Assembly: GCA_016209015.1 (NCBI GenBank)
Contig: JACQWY010000027.1
Span: 62,001-126,000, forward strand
Length of the DNA stretch: 64,000 nt
Direction of reading: 5' to 3'
Source of the DNA: Gammaproteobacteria bacterium
GTDB taxonomy: Bacteria > Pseudomonadota > Gammaproteobacteria > Ga0077536
Below, in pieces: positions 28,160-37,555 of this stretch (position 1 is the first letter of the stretch; each line of letters starts with the position of its first letter). Both the position numbers and the translations under genes were made by a program. The notes under the pieces are model-generated. The model was not told the origin of the DNA. It saw only the letters and a list, made by a program, of their open reading frames with translations, and did no database searches.

Positions 28160-28975
28160 ATGAAGCATGCACAGGAAAAGCCGCTGACGCCCGGGGCGGG
28201 TTCGACCCTGACGAAGCTCCGCGAATGGTTCGAGACGGACACCGGCCGGGTGTTCGCAGACATCGAATGTGAGCTCGCGCGCAGCGTGCTTCCGAATCTC
28301 TTCGGCTATCACCTCGTCCAGCTCGGCATGTGCCAGGGGCCGGCATTCAGCGCCTCGAGCCGCATCTCACTCCAGTTGTGCGTCGGGCTCGACTCCGCCT
28401 GTCCTCAGGACTGTGCACTGGTGTGTGCCGAAGACGCGCTGCCGTTTGCCGAAGCCTCGATCGACGTGCTGGTCCTGCCGCATGTGCTCGAGTTCGGGCG
28501 CGATCCGTATGGCGTACTGCGCGAGGCCGAGCGCGTACTGATCGGCGAAGGTCATCTCTTGATCCTGGGCTTCAGCCCGTGGAGTCTCTTCGGCCTGTGG
28601 CGTCTGTCGCTCGGCTGGCGCAGTCATGCACCGTGGTCCGGCCGGCACCTGCGTCTCGCGCGGGTCAAGGACTGGCTCTCCCTCCTCGGATTCGACATCG
28701 TACTCACCGCCAAAGCGTCCTACCGGCCGCCGCTCGGCAGGATGCGCACGTTCCGCGGGCTCGATTTCCTGGAGCGCTTTGGCGCGTACTTCTGGCCCTT
28801 CTTCGGAAATATCTACATGATCGTCGCCAAGAAGCGCGTGTTGCGGGTCCGGCCGGTGAAATCTGCCTGGCTCAAGCGTCGCAGCCTGGTCGCGGGCGGT
28901 GTGGCCGAACCGAGTATCCGCAGCGAGGCGGACGCCGGCGCAGAGGCCGCGTGCCGGGTGGACCCCGGACCTTGA
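28160..28975 (+). CDS. Class I SAM-dependent methyltransferase-like protein
   Basis: 271 residues. The order of secondary structure and the blocks [20 protein letters not shown] and [20 protein letters not shown] are those of Methyltransf_11 proteins. Motif I, usually (V/L)(L/V)(D/E)xGxGxG, is weak here: [11 protein letters not shown]. This degenerate form also occurs in the conserved gene beside rnhA in gammaproteobacteria. Substrate unknown. AGGGGA precedes the ATG. The 108-base spacer upstream is AT-rich compared with the rest, and separates it from mltD. Confidence 0.78.
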   Translation: MKHAQEKPLTPGAGSTLTKLREWFETDTGRVFADIECELARSVLPNLFGYHLVQLGMCQGPAFSASSRISLQLCVGLDSACPQDCALVCAEDALPFAEASIDVLVLPHVLEFGRDPYGVLREAERVLIGEGHLLILGFSPWSLFGLWRLSLGWRSHAPWSGRHLRLARVKDWLSLLGFDIVLTAKASYRPPLGRMRTFRGLDFLERFGAYFWPFFGNIYMIVAKKRVLRVRPVKSAWLKRRSLVAGGVAEPSIRSEADAGAEAACRVDPGP

Positions 28976-29016
28976 TCCGGGCCGCACCAACCCTGGTTAT
29001 CCATCGAAAGGGCAGC

Positions 29017-29511
29017 ATGACGAACGAGAGCGCGGACGGCGGCGTCGTCGAGATCTATACGGACGGCGCCTGCCGCGGCAATCCGGGACCCGGCGGCTGG
29101 GGATCCTTGTTGAGGTTTCGCGGCCGCGAACGTGAACTCTGCGGAGCGGAGCCGTCGACGACGAACAATCGCATGGAGTTGATGGCGGCGATCCGGGCGC
29201 TGGAGACGCTGACGAAGGAGAGTCACGTCGCGCTCTACACGGATTCGCAGTACGTGCAGAAGGGTATTTCCGAATGGATCGCCGGCTGGAAGGCGCGCGG
29301 CTGGCGAACGGCCGCGAAGCAGCCGGTCAAGAATGCCGATCTGTGGCGGCGTCTCGATACGGCGGCGTCCCGGCATCGCATCACCTGGCATTGGGTGAAG
29401 GGCCATGCCGGTCACGTGGAGAATGAAAGAGTCGATGCGCTCGCGAATCTCGCCATCGATGCCCAGCAGGGCAAGGTGCCGTGGCCGGACGCGATGGACG
29501 GAGAGGCTTGA
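29017..29511 (+). CDS. rnhA: Ribonuclease HI
   Basis: 164 residues. The DEDD active site is complete: [16 protein letters not shown] (Asp16), [12 protein letters not shown] (Glu54), [11 protein letters not shown] (Asp76) and ERVDALAN (Asp140), with His130 in KGHAGH. It degrades the RNA strand of RNA:DNA hybrids. The ATG at 29017 has AAGGGC upstream. dnaQ follows after 3 bases, and the pair is a standard gammaproteobacterial arrangement. Confidence 0.96.
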   Translation: MTNESADGGVVEIYTDGACRGNPGPGGWGSLLRFRGRERELCGAEPSTTNNRMELMAAIRALETLTKESHVALYTDSQYVQKGISEWIAGWKARGWRTAAKQPVKNADLWRRLDTAASRHRITWHWVKGHAGHVENERVDALANLAIDAQQGKVPWPDAMDGEA

Positions 29512-29514
29512 ACC

Positions 29515-30237
29515 ATGCGGCAGATCGTGCTCGACACGGAAACGACCGGCCTCTCCACGGAGGACGGACACCGCATCATCGAAATCGGCTGCATCGAGCT
29601 GCGCAACCGCCGCGTCACTGAGCACCATTTCCACTATTACCTGAATCCTGACCGGGAGATCGACGCCGGTGCGATCGAGGTCCACGGCATCACGAACGAG
29701 CGTCTGCAGAATTCACCGCGCTTCCGCGATATCGCCTCCGAACTCGTCGAATTCCTGCGCGGCGCGGAGGTGATCATCCACAACGCTCCGTTCGACGTCG
29801 GCTTTCTCAACGCCGAGCTCGCCCTGCTCGGACCGGCGTGGGGGCGGCTCGAGGACTACTGCCATGTCGTCGACACGCTCGTGATGGCGCGCGAGCTGCA
29901 CCCGGGACAACGCAATAGTCTGGACGCGCTCTGCAAGCGTTACGACATCGACACCACCCACCGCGCACTTCACGGGGCGCTCCTCGATGCCGGCCTGCTG
30001 GCCGATCTCTTTCTCGCGATGACGGGGGGCCAGACGGACTTGATCCTCGACGCAGCAGCGCCAGGAACGGCGACGCAGGCGGAGCACCTGCCGGTGGCGC
30101 CGCTGAACCGGACGTACGAGCTCGCGGTAATCCTGCCTACGGACGCCGAGCTCGAGGCGCACCACAAGCGCCTGGAGGCGATCCAGAAGAGAAGCGGCGG
30201 GAAGTGTGTGTGGCTTGCCGCGGCCGGACAGTCGTGA
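29515..30237 (+). CDS. dnaQ: DNA polymerase III epsilon subunit (3'-5' proofreading exonuclease)
   Basis: 240 residues. DEDDh exonuclease motifs are VLDTETTGL (Asp7, Glu9), HNAPFDVGFLNAEL and HRALHGALLDAGLLADL. The C-terminal extension after about residue 180 would bind the polymerase alpha subunit and matches proofreading epsilon rather than RNase T. Located 3 bases after rnhA. Confidence 0.95.
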   Translation: MRQIVLDTETTGLSTEDGHRIIEIGCIELRNRRVTEHHFHYYLNPDREIDAGAIEVHGITNERLQNSPRFRDIASELVEFLRGAEVIIHNAPFDVGFLNAELALLGPAWGRLEDYCHVVDTLVMARELHPGQRNSLDALCKRYDIDTTHRALHGALLDAGLLADLFLAMTGGQTDLILDAAAPGTATQAEHLPVAPLNRTYELAVILPTDAELEAHHKRLEAIQKRSGGKCVWLAAAGQS

Positions 30238-30271
30238 CCGGCCGCGGGAAGCGGGGAAGCCCGATTCGGAG

Positions 30272-30589
30272 CTAGTGCGCGGTGGCCTCTGCCGTCATCT
30301 TCTGCAACTCCCCGCTCTGGTAGAGATCCATCACGATGTCGCAACCACCGACGAGCTCGCCGTTGATGAAGACCTGCGGGAACGTCGGCCAGTTCGAGAA
30401 CTTCGGCAGGGCCTGCCGGAATTCCGGATCCGCGAGGACGTCGACGGAGTGGAACTTCGCACCGCAGGCTTGCAACACCTGCGCCGTGCGCATGGAGAAG
30501 CCGCACTGCGGAGCCTGTGGGGTGCCCTTCATGAAGAGCACGATGGGGTTGGCGTCGATGATCTGCTTGATGCGTTCAGCGGTATCCAT
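30272..30589 (-). CDS. grxD: Monothiol glutaredoxin, CGFS type
   Basis: 105 residues with the PQCGFSMRTAQVL site (Cys29, CGFS), KGTPQAPQ before it, WPTFPQVFINGELVGGCDI after it. CGFS glutaredoxins carry [2Fe-2S] clusters bridged with glutathione and work in iron-sulfur delivery and iron sensing rather than as reductases. Monocistronic, converging on dnaQ with 34 bases between stops. Confidence 0.95.
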   Translation of the reverse strand: MDTAERIKQIIDANPIVLFMKGTPQAPQCGFSMRTAQVLQACGAKFHSVDVLADPEFRQALPKFSNWPTFPQVFINGELVGGCDIVMDLYQSGELQKMTAEATAH

Positions 30590-30705
30590 GATTCGAGGTT
30601 CCTCGGCCTGAAGGTCGTTCGCCGCACGCCGACGACGTGCGACTCATACATATGAGTGGTGGCCCCATTCTAGTGGCGGTCCCGGTCCAATAAAACCACG
30701 CCGGG

Positions 30706-32238
30706 CTAGGGATAATCCGCGCTGCCCCAGCCACCGCCGCCCGGCGTCATGAGACGCAGCCGATCGCCGGTCTCCACTTCGACTTCCGCTTTCGGCGGCA
30801 GCGTCCGGCCGTTCAGCACATTCAGCCCGCGTGCGCCTGGCCCGCCTCCCGCGGCGCCCCAGGGCGCGAAGCTCCGCCGCTCGGTGAGCAGCGTGATGGA
30901 GGCCGGCGCGAGGAATTCGAATTCCCGGATCATCCCGTCACCCCCGCGGTGCCGTCCCGCGCCGCCGGAATCCCCGCGCACCCCGTAGGCCCGGATCCGG
31001 AGCGGGAAATTGCTCTCCAGCACCTCGATCGGTGTGTTGAGCGTGTTCGTCATGTGCGTGTGCACGGCATCGAGGCCGCGGCCTCCCGCGTGGCCGCCGG
31101 TGCCGCCGCCGATCGTCTCGTAGTAGTCCCAGCCGGCACCGCCGAGCGCGAGGTTGTTCATGGATCCGCAGGCTGCGGCCGGAATGCGCTCCGGCAGCGC
31201 GGCCGCGAGCGCGCCGAGGAGGGCATCGACGATGCGTTGGCTCGTCTCGACGTTGCCGGCAGCTACGGCAGCGGGACGACGCGCGTTGACGAGCGATCCC
31301 GCGGGCGCAGTAATGCGGATCGGTCGGGCGCTGCCGGCGCATGCCGGCGTGCCCGTCGGCATGAGGCAGTAGAACACATAGAACACTGCAGCGGCGGTGA
31401 CCGACAAGGGGCAGTTGATGTTGCCGGTGACCTCGGCCGACGTGCCGGTGAAATCGACCTCGATCGTGCCTTGGTCGACACGCACGGACACGCTGATGGG
31501 GACCGCCGCGGCATCGAAGCCGTCGCCGTCCATGTAATCCGTGTGGCGATAGACGCCGGCGGGGATCTGGGCGAGCGCCTTTCGCGACAGGGTCTCGGCA
31601 TAATCGTTCACGCCTGCGAGTGCCGCGGCGAACGCGGACGTGCCGAGTGCGGCGCACACCGCGGCGAGCCGCTCGACGCCCACGCGGTTGGCGCTGATCT
31701 GAGCGCTGAAATCGCCCAGCGTGGCGCGCGGATTGCGCAGGCCGCGCTCGAGCGTTTCGAGCATCACGGGATTCATCCCGCCGCGCACGAGAAGCTTCGC
31801 GGGCGCGATCACCATCCCTTCCTCGGCGAGCGTACGCGAGAGCGGCATGGATCCGGGACGCGCGCAACCGATGTCAGCGTGGTGCGCGCGGTTCGCGACG
31901 AACGCGACGCGCCGCCCCGCCACGAACACCGGCGCGATCAGCGTGACGTCGGGGAGGTGCGTACCACCGAGATAGGGATCGTTGACGATCACCATGTCGC
32001 CTTCGTCCCAATCACTCCCGGCGACGATATCGCGCATCGCGTAGGCCATGCTGCCGAGGTGCACGGGAATGTGCGCGGCCTGCGCGCAGAGCTCGCCGCG
32101 GGTGGAAAACACGGCGCAGGAGAAGTCGAGGCGATCCTTGATGTTCGGAGAGAACGCCGTCCGGCGCAGCGTCGCCCCCATCTCGTCGCACACCGCCTGA
32201 ATGCGGCTCAGCAGGAGGCCCAGTTCGAGTGCGTTCAT
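30706..32238 (-). CDS. Hydantoinase B / 5-oxoprolinase beta-type protein (HyuB)
   Basis: 510 residues. Conserved HyuB features seen are [23 protein letters not shown] split around 40-65, [30 protein letters not shown], and [15 protein letters not shown] near the end with a glycine-rich tail GGGGWG. HyuB works with HyuA as an ATP-dependent amide-ring (hydantoin, oxoproline) hydrolase or as part of acetone/acetophenone carboxylases. No HyuA gene stands next to it: downstream is grxD and upstream is a divergent gene. The partner may be elsewhere, or the function differs. Confidence 0.88.
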   Translation of the reverse strand: MNALELGLLLSRIQAVCDEMGATLRRTAFSPNIKDRLDFSCAVFSTRGELCAQAAHIPVHLGSMAYAMRDIVAGSDWDEGDMVIVNDPYLGGTHLPDVTLIAPVFVAGRRVAFVANRAHHADIGCARPGSMPLSRTLAEEGMVIAPAKLLVRGGMNPVMLETLERGLRNPRATLGDFSAQISANRVGVERLAAVCAALGTSAFAAALAGVNDYAETLSRKALAQIPAGVYRHTDYMDGDGFDAAAVPISVSVRVDQGTIEVDFTGTSAEVTGNINCPLSVTAAAVFYVFYCLMPTGTPACAGSARPIRITAPAGSLVNARRPAAVAAGNVETSQRIVDALLGALAAALPERIPAAACGSMNNLALGGAGWDYYETIGGGTGGHAGGRGLDAVHTHMTNTLNTPIEVLESNFPLRIRAYGVRGDSGGAGRHRGGDGMIREFEFLAPASITLLTERRSFAPWGAAGGGPGARGLNVLNGRTLPPKAEVEVETGDRLRLMTPGGGGWGSADYP

Positions 32239-32376
32239 GACGTCTCGACGCCCGATAACACGCTGAAAAGCAGGCTTGAATCTTCTTGTCGGGTCAATGA
32301 CAATCTAGATGCAGTGCGCAAAAAGCCGTGCTGCCCAGACACGAAATCAAAACGCATAACTCGGGAGACCTGACTG

Positions 32377-32472
32377 ATGAATCCACTCGATACGCTTACT
32401 GGCACCATCATATCCGGAGTCGTACTCGCCGTCATTTTGGCGTTCGTCGCAAAGGCAATCTCCGGGGCTTGA
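32377..32472 (+). CDS. 31-residue single-pass membrane micro-protein
   Basis: An ATG at 32377 opens a 31-codon frame ending in TGA at 32470-32472. The product starts MNPLDTLTGT and contains one hydrophobic stretch IISGVVLAVILAFVA (about residues 11-25) followed by KAISGA. A GGGAG ribosome-binding site lies about 9-14 bases upstream. It sits 41 bases before the urate-hydroxylase-like membrane protein gene and probably shares its transcript and terminator. The small size and membrane span suggest an accessory subunit or stabiliser of that protein. No homologue is recognised. Confidence 0.62.
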   Translation: MNPLDTLTGTIISGVVLAVILAFVAKAISGA

Positions 32473-32513
32473 GGCCCGGCCGTTCTTCGAACCATACAAT
32501 CAGGGGACTCATC

Positions 32514-33056
32514 ATGGAACACATTGCGATGCTCGATCGCTGGCTGCACATCGTTGCCGGCGTCATGTGGATCGGACTGCTTTATTACTTCAACTTCGTA
32601 CAGGTGCCCGCGCTCGCCGCGGCGAACGCGGAAGCCAACAGCGGCGGCCCCGGGCCGGCGGCGATCACGAAATACGTCGCGCCGCGCGCGCTGTTCTGGT
32701 TCCGTTATGCCGCGCTCGTCACCTGGCTGAGCGGCATGGCGTATCTGTCGATCTGGCCGGATTACTCGGTCTTGAACGTCTTCTCGTTCGGCTATGCCGC
32801 ACCGCTGCCGCCGGACGTGCCGCACATCCGGTTGACGAACATCGGCTTCGGCACCTGGCTCGGCACGATCATGGCGTTCAACGTCTGGTTCCTGATCTGG
32901 CCGAACCAGAAGAAGATTCTGGGTATGGTCCCGGCCGACGACGCCACGAAAGCGAAGGCCCGCCGGGTCGCCTTCCTGGCCTCGCGGACGAACACCATGC
33001 TGTCCATCCCCATGCTGATGTTCATGCAGAGCGGGACCCACGGCTTGCCGTTCTGA
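32514..33056 (+). CDS. Urate hydroxylase PuuD-like integral membrane protein (N-terminal domain only)
   Basis: 180 residues, with membrane segments near 8-26, 59-82 and 112-130 and probably one more. The motifs WLHIVAGVMWIGLLYYFNFVQ and FWFRYAALVTWLSGMAYL, and NVWFLIWPNQKKILGM, match the membrane domain (Urate_ox_N) of PuuD-type urate oxidases, in which conserved His residues may bind haem. The cytochrome c domain that follows in full-length urate hydroxylases is missing, so the reaction is uncertain; many proteobacteria carry this short form. AGGGGA precedes the ATG. A strong terminator follows at 33108. Confidence 0.8.
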   Translation: MEHIAMLDRWLHIVAGVMWIGLLYYFNFVQVPALAAANAEANSGGPGPAAITKYVAPRALFWFRYAALVTWLSGMAYLSIWPDYSVLNVFSFGYAAPLPPDVPHIRLTNIGFGTWLGTIMAFNVWFLIWPNQKKILGMVPADDATKAKARRVAFLASRTNTMLSIPMLMFMQSGTHGLPF

Positions 33057-33107
33057 GCGAACGTCGCGAAAATAGCCTCATAAGTACGACTATGGGGACG
33101 CCACGAG

Positions 33108-33135
33108 CCCGGCCGCATGGCCGGGTTCTTCTTTT
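33108..33135 (+). terminator. Intrinsic terminator after the PuuD-like gene
   Basis: Perfect seven-base stem CCCGGCC / GGCCGGG with a GCAT loop, followed at once by TTCTTCTTTT. It is the clearest Rho-independent terminator of the window together with the one after pnp. Its T-run abuts the first possible argD start codon (33136). Confidence 0.88.
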
Positions 33136-33156
33136 ATGGAGCCCGAGCGCGACACC

Positions 33157-34341
33157 ATGAACACGACGCCGGTCGATGCACTGATGACTACCTACAAGCG
33201 GATGGACGTGACGTTCGTCCGCGGCGAGGGCGCATGGCTGTGGGACTCCACGGGCCGCCGTTACCTCGATGCGCTGAGCGGGATCGCGGTGTGCGGCCTG
33301 GGGCACGCGCATCCGCAGATCGCCGCGGCGCTCTGCGAGCAGGCGCAGCTGCTCTGGCACACGTCCAATCTCTACCGCATCGCACACCAGGAGGAGCTGG
33401 GCCGCAGGCTCGCGCTGCGTTCCGGACTCGAGCGCGTGTTCTTCGGCAACTCCGGCGCCGAGGCGAACGAGGCGGCGATCAAGGTCGCGCGTCTCTACGG
33501 CCGCAAACGCGGGCTCGAGCTGCCGCACGTGATCGTGATGGAAGGCAGCTTCCACGGCCGGACAATGGCGACTCTGAGCGCGACGGGCAACGCGAAAGTC
33601 CAGGCGGGCTTCGAGCCGCTCGTGCAGGGATTCCTGCGCGTGACCTATGGGGATCTCTCGGCCGTCGAGGCCTTGTTCGCGTCACGTCGCGACATAGTCG
33701 CCGTACTCGTCGAGCCCGTGCAGGGCGAGGGTGGCATCGTCGTGCCGCCGGCGGGCTATTTGCGCGGGCTGCGCGAACTCTGCACGCGGCACGAGGCGCT
33801 GCTGATGTTCGACGAGATCCAGTCCGGGATGTGCCGCACCGGAACGTGGTTCGCGTTCCAGCACGAGGGCATCGTGCCCGACGTCATGACGCTCGCGAAG
33901 TCGCTCGGCAACGGTTTTCCGATCGGCGCCTGTCTTGCGGCCGGCGCCGCCGCCGAGGTGCTGCAGCCCGGCACGCACGGCTCGACGTTCGGCGGTAATC
34001 CGCTCGCCACGCGAGTCGGAGTTGCCGTGATGGACGCGCTCGAGGCGGCAGGGCAGCCGGCACGCGCCGCGGAGCTCGGCACACGCATGCTGGCCGGCTT
34101 CCGCGCGCGGTTCGCCGGCGTCGACGGCGTCAGCGTGCGCGGTCTCGGTCTGATGCTCGGTATCGAGCTCGATAGGCCTTGTGGAGACCTCGTCGGTCAG
34201 GCGCTGGCCGCCGGTCTGCTCATCAACGTGACCGCCGATCGCGTCGTCCGACTCCTGCCGCCACTCGTCATCAGCGACGCCGAGGCGGATGAAATCATGG
34301 ACACGGTGAGCGAGCTCGTTCGCCGCTTCGTCGCCGCCTGA
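33157..34341 (+). CDS. argD: Acetylornithine aminotransferase
   Basis: 394 residues from this start. The class III PLP enzyme signatures are [31 protein letters not shown] (about 95-112), [13 protein letters not shown] and the lysine in [13 protein letters not shown] (Lys248). It converts N-acetylglutamate semialdehyde to N-acetylornithine in arginine synthesis and often also serves lysine synthesis. An in-frame ATG at 33136 directly follows the terminator T-run; the ATG at 33157 matches the usual family N-terminus better but has only a weak ribosome-binding site. argF follows after 19 bases. Confidence 0.92.
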   Translation: MNTTPVDALMTTYKRMDVTFVRGEGAWLWDSTGRRYLDALSGIAVCGLGHAHPQIAAALCEQAQLLWHTSNLYRIAHQEELGRRLALRSGLERVFFGNSGAEANEAAIKVARLYGRKRGLELPHVIVMEGSFHGRTMATLSATGNAKVQAGFEPLVQGFLRVTYGDLSAVEALFASRRDIVAVLVEPVQGEGGIVVPPAGYLRGLRELCTRHEALLMFDEIQSGMCRTGTWFAFQHEGIVPDVMTLAKSLGNGFPIGACLAAGAAAEVLQPGTHGSTFGGNPLATRVGVAVMDALEAAGQPARAAELGTRMLAGFRARFAGVDGVSVRGLGLMLGIELDRPCGDLVGQALAAGLLINVTADRVVRLLPPLVISDAEADEIMDTVSELVRRFVAA

Positions 34342-34360
34342 GCGACCGGGAGCAGCCACC

Positions 34361-35272
34361 GTGGCCTTACGACACCTGCTCAGCCTCGACGATCTCTCGC
34401 CGGACGAATTGCGCCGCATCGTCGCCCGTGCTTCCGAGTTGAAAGCGATGCGCAGGCGCGGCGAGCGGCCGCTGCTGTTCGCGCAGCGCGTGCTCGCGAT
34501 GATTTTCGACAAGTCCTCGACACGCACGCGCGTGTCGTTCGAGGCCGCGATGATCGAAGGCGGCGGCGGGGCAATCTTCCTCTCGCCGAAGGACGCTCAG
34601 ACCGGTCGCGGCGAGCCCATCGAGGACACGGCGCGGGTGCTCTCGGAAATGTGCGACGTGATCATGGTGCGAACGTTCGCGCACTCGACCGTGGAAACCT
34701 ACGCCGCCTACGCCACCGTGCCGGTGATCAACGGCCTGACGGATCGCAGCCACCCGTGTCAGGTGCTCGCGGATCTGCAGACCTTCGGCGAGCATCGCGG
34801 CGAGATCGCCGGCCGGCGCGTCGCCTGGATCGGCGACGGCAACAATATGTGCCATTCCTATATCGAGGCCTCGCGTCTCCTCGGCTTCGAGCTCGCGATC
34901 GCCTCGCCTGCGGAATTCGCACCGGATCCCGCGCTCTGTGCGGCGGCACCAGGTGTCGTCGTCACGCGCGATCCCGCCGAGGCGGCGCGTGGCGCCGACC
35001 TCGTCGTAACGGACGTCTGGGTCAGCATGGGACAGGAAGACGAGGCGGCGGAGCGGCTGCGCATCTTCGCGCCCTATCAAGTCAATCGCGCGCTGATGTC
35101 GCTTGCCCGTCCCGATGCGCTCTTCATGCACTGCCTGCCGGCGCATCGCGGCGAGGAAGTGACGGCCGAAGTGATCGACGATCCGCGCAGCGTCGTGTGG
35201 GACGAGGCGGGCAATCGGCTGCATGCGCAGAAGGCGCTGCTGGAATTCCTGCTCGAGGCCGCGCGTGCATGA
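34361..35272 (+). CDS. argF: Ornithine carbamoyltransferase
   Basis: 303 residues. Carbamoyl-phosphate site STRTRVSFE, the [11 protein letters not shown] block, ornithine-loop region [11 protein letters not shown] and the C-terminal [12 protein letters not shown] are all present. It makes citrulline from ornithine and carbamoyl phosphate, directly after argD's pathway. The start is GTG at 34361, 19 bases after argD. Its stop overlaps the surE start (ATGA), so arginine genes and the surE cluster are probably one transcript. Confidence 0.96.
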   Translation: MALRHLLSLDDLSPDELRRIVARASELKAMRRRGERPLLFAQRVLAMIFDKSSTRTRVSFEAAMIEGGGGAIFLSPKDAQTGRGEPIEDTARVLSEMCDVIMVRTFAHSTVETYAAYATVPVINGLTDRSHPCQVLADLQTFGEHRGEIAGRRVAWIGDGNNMCHSYIEASRLLGFELAIASPAEFAPDPALCAAAPGVVVTRDPAEAARGADLVVTDVWVSMGQEDEAAERLRIFAPYQVNRALMSLARPDALFMHCLPAHRGEEVTAEVIDDPRSVVWDEAGNRLHAQKALLEFLLEAARA

Positions 35273-36027
35273 AGATACTCGTCAGCAATGACGATGGATA
35301 CCGTGCACCCGGAATCGCCGCCCTCGCCGCGGCGCTCAGCGAGCTCGCCGAAGTCGTCGTCGTCGCGCCCGAACGCAATCGGAGCGGCGCGAGCAATTCA
35401 TTGACGCTCGATCGGCCGTTGCGCATCACGCGCGCGGAGAGCGGCTTCTATTCCGTGGATGGCACGCCCGCCGATTGCGTATATCTCGCCGCGCGCGAGA
35501 TCCTCGGTCAGAAGCCGGATCTCGTCGTCTCCGGCATCAATGCCGGCGAGAACCTCGGCGACGACGTGTTGTATTCCGGCACCGTGGCCGCGGCGATGGA
35601 AGGTGGCTTCCTCGGCTGTCCAGCGCTCGCGGTCTCGCTCGCCGGATCCGAGCATCGACACTTCGACACCGCGGCGACCGTCGCGGTGAAACTCGTCCGC
35701 CAGATCCTCCGCGCAGCCGGTCTGAAGCGCTGGCTGCTGAACGTCAACGTTCCCGATTGCCCTTACGACGAACTGAACGGCGTGCGCGTCACGCGGCTCG
35801 GTCAGCGCCACAAGGAATCGGAGTGCGTGCGCCAGAACGATCCGAAGGGCCGGCCGATTTTCTGGATCGGACCGTCCGGACCGCCGGGCGCGGATGCGGG
35901 ACCGGGCACCGATTTTCATGCGGTGGAGAACGGCTTCGTGTCCGTGACGCCCCTGCAGACGGATCTCACGGCCTACGCGATGCTCGAAGACGTCACTGAC
36001 TGGGTCAGCGCCATTCCGCATTCATGA
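35269..36027 (+). CDS. surE: 5'/3'-nucleotidase SurE
   Basis: 252 residues starting [15 protein letters not shown], with the metal-binding Asp8/Asp9 pair, SGASNSLT, and [18 protein letters not shown]. It dephosphorylates nucleoside monophosphates in stress survival. First gene of the surE-pcm-nlpD-rpoS group; both ends overlap neighbours by 4 bases (ATGA). Confidence 0.96.
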   Translation: MKILVSNDDGYRAPGIAALAAALSELAEVVVVAPERNRSGASNSLTLDRPLRITRAESGFYSVDGTPADCVYLAAREILGQKPDLVVSGINAGENLGDDVLYSGTVAAAMEGGFLGCPALAVSLAGSEHRHFDTAATVAVKLVRQILRAAGLKRWLLNVNVPDCPYDELNGVRVTRLGQRHKESECVRQNDPKGRPIFWIGPSGPPGADAGPGTDFHAVENGFVSVTPLQTDLTAYAMLEDVTDWVSAIPHS

Positions 36028-36683
36028 GTCCCGATCGTCGCGGCATCGGCATGACGTCCCAGCGGGCCCGCAACCGCCTGGTGGAGCATCTGCGTGGCAT
36101 GGGCGTGAGCTCCGAGCGCGTGCTCGAAGTGATCCGGACGACGCCGCGTCATCTCTTCGTCGACGAAGCGCTGGCGAGCCGCGCCTACGAGAACACCGCG
36201 CTGCCCATCGGCTATGGCCAGACGATTTCCCAGCCCTTCGTCGTCGCCGCGATGACGCAGGCGCTGCTCGAATCGGGGCCGATGAACAAGGTGCTCGAGA
36301 TCGGGGCCGGTTGCGGCTATCAGAGCGCGATCCTTGCTCAGGTGGCGACTCAGGTGTTCTCCATCGAACGCATTGCCGCGCTCGTGAACAAGCTTCGCCA
36401 GCGGCTGCACGAGCTGCGCGTCACGAACGTGCGGGTGCGACACGGTGACGGCCGACGCGGGTGGAGCGCGCATGCGCCGTACGACGCAGTGCTGATTGCC
36501 GCCGCAGCCGGCGACATTCCGGCGGATCTCGTGGATCAGCTCGCGCCGGGCGGCCGCCTGGTGATGCCCGTCGGGCGCCCGGGCGATCAGGAACTCGTGC
36601 TCCTCACGAAGCTCGAAGCAGGATTGAAAGTCGAGCCGTTGCATCGCGTGAGCTTCGTGCCGCTGGTGGAGGGCCTCGGTTGA
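36024..36683 (+). CDS. pcm: Protein-L-isoaspartate O-methyltransferase
   Basis: 219 residues. SAM motif [17 protein letters not shown], the pre-motif [18 protein letters not shown] and post-motif [16 protein letters not shown] are diagnostic. It starts repair of isoaspartyl residues in aged proteins. The start overlaps surE's stop; nlpD follows after 10 bases. Confidence 0.96.
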   Translation: MSPDRRGIGMTSQRARNRLVEHLRGMGVSSERVLEVIRTTPRHLFVDEALASRAYENTALPIGYGQTISQPFVVAAMTQALLESGPMNKVLEIGAGCGYQSAILAQVATQVFSIERIAALVNKLRQRLHELRVTNVRVRHGDGRRGWSAHAPYDAVLIAAAAGDIPADLVDQLAPGGRLVMPVGRPGDQELVLLTKLEAGLKVEPLHRVSFVPLVEGLG

Positions 36684-36693
36684 GGTCGGGCAC

Positions 36694-37545
36694 ATGATCA
36701 CCCGGGCTATGCGGCATGTTGTGTGGATGGTTGCGGCGCTGTCGTTGCTCGGCGGCTGCTCCAACACGCGTCGTGCGCCCGTCGTCGAAGGTTCGGCGAC
36801 AGCGGGCAGCCCGGAGGCGGCGAAGCCGAAGCCGCGCGCGGCGCCGCCCCGGGACGAAGTGGAGACTGCACCGCGCACCTATCGCGTGAAGCAGGGCGAT
36901 ACGCTCTACACGATCGCCTGGCGCTTCGGTATCGATCATCGCCAGATCATGGCGTGGAATCGCATTTCGAATCCTGATCGCATCCTCGTCGGTCAGACAC
37001 TCGCACTCACGCCGCCGGGCGGCGCGAAGAGCGGCACTTCGCAGACTGTCGCACGCCCCGCGACGCAAGCGGTCAAGCCGGCGCGTCCGGAGGCCGATAC
37101 GCCCGATCGCATACCGGCGCGAACTGCCGCGGCAACTGCACCTGCGACAGCGAAGCCTGCACCAGCGTCGTCGGGCGACGAGTTCGAATGGCGGTGGCCT
37201 GCGGAAGGCGCCGTATCGCGATCGGTGTCCGCGTCGGGTGCGGAAGGTGTGGACATTCGCGCGCAGCGCGGCGCACCGGTGCTCGCTGCGGCAGCCGGCA
37301 AAGTGGTGTACAGCGGGAGTGGACTGCGGGGATATGGCCAGCTTATCATCATCCAGCACAACGATGCGTTCCTCAGCGCCTATGCACACAACGATCAGCT
37401 CCTGGTCACGGAAGGCGCAAACGTGCGGGCCGGACAGAAAATAGCGGGCATGGGCGATTCCGAGGCCAGAGAAGTGATGCTGCATTTCGAGATCCGCCGC
37501 AACGGCAAAGCCGTCGAACCCACCCAATATCTCCCGAAGCGCTAG
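36694..37545 (+). CDS. nlpD: Amidase-activating lipoprotein NlpD (LysM + degenerate M23 domain)
   Basis: 283 residues. Lipoprotein signal ending LLGGC (Cys22); one LysM repeat at about 63-107 ([18 protein letters not shown]); an Ala/Pro-rich linker; and an M23/LytM domain from about 180. The zinc ligands are partly lost: the first His of the HxxxD motif is missing ([10 protein letters not shown]) and HLHF reads MLHF. That is normal for NlpD/EnvC, which activate cell-division amidases instead of cutting peptidoglycan themselves. As in other gammaproteobacteria, part of rpoS transcription may start within this gene. Confidence 0.93.
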   Translation: MITRAMRHVVWMVAALSLLGGCSNTRRAPVVEGSATAGSPEAAKPKPRAAPPRDEVETAPRTYRVKQGDTLYTIAWRFGIDHRQIMAWNRISNPDRILVGQTLALTPPGGAKSGTSQTVARPATQAVKPARPEADTPDRIPARTAAATAPATAKPAPASSGDEFEWRWPAEGAVSRSVSASGAEGVDIRAQRGAPVLAAAAGKVVYSGSGLRGYGQLIIIQHNDAFLSAYAHNDQLLVTEGANVRAGQKIAGMGDSEAREVMLHFEIRRNGKAVEPTQYLPKR

Positions 37546-37555
37546 GAATGGCGCA

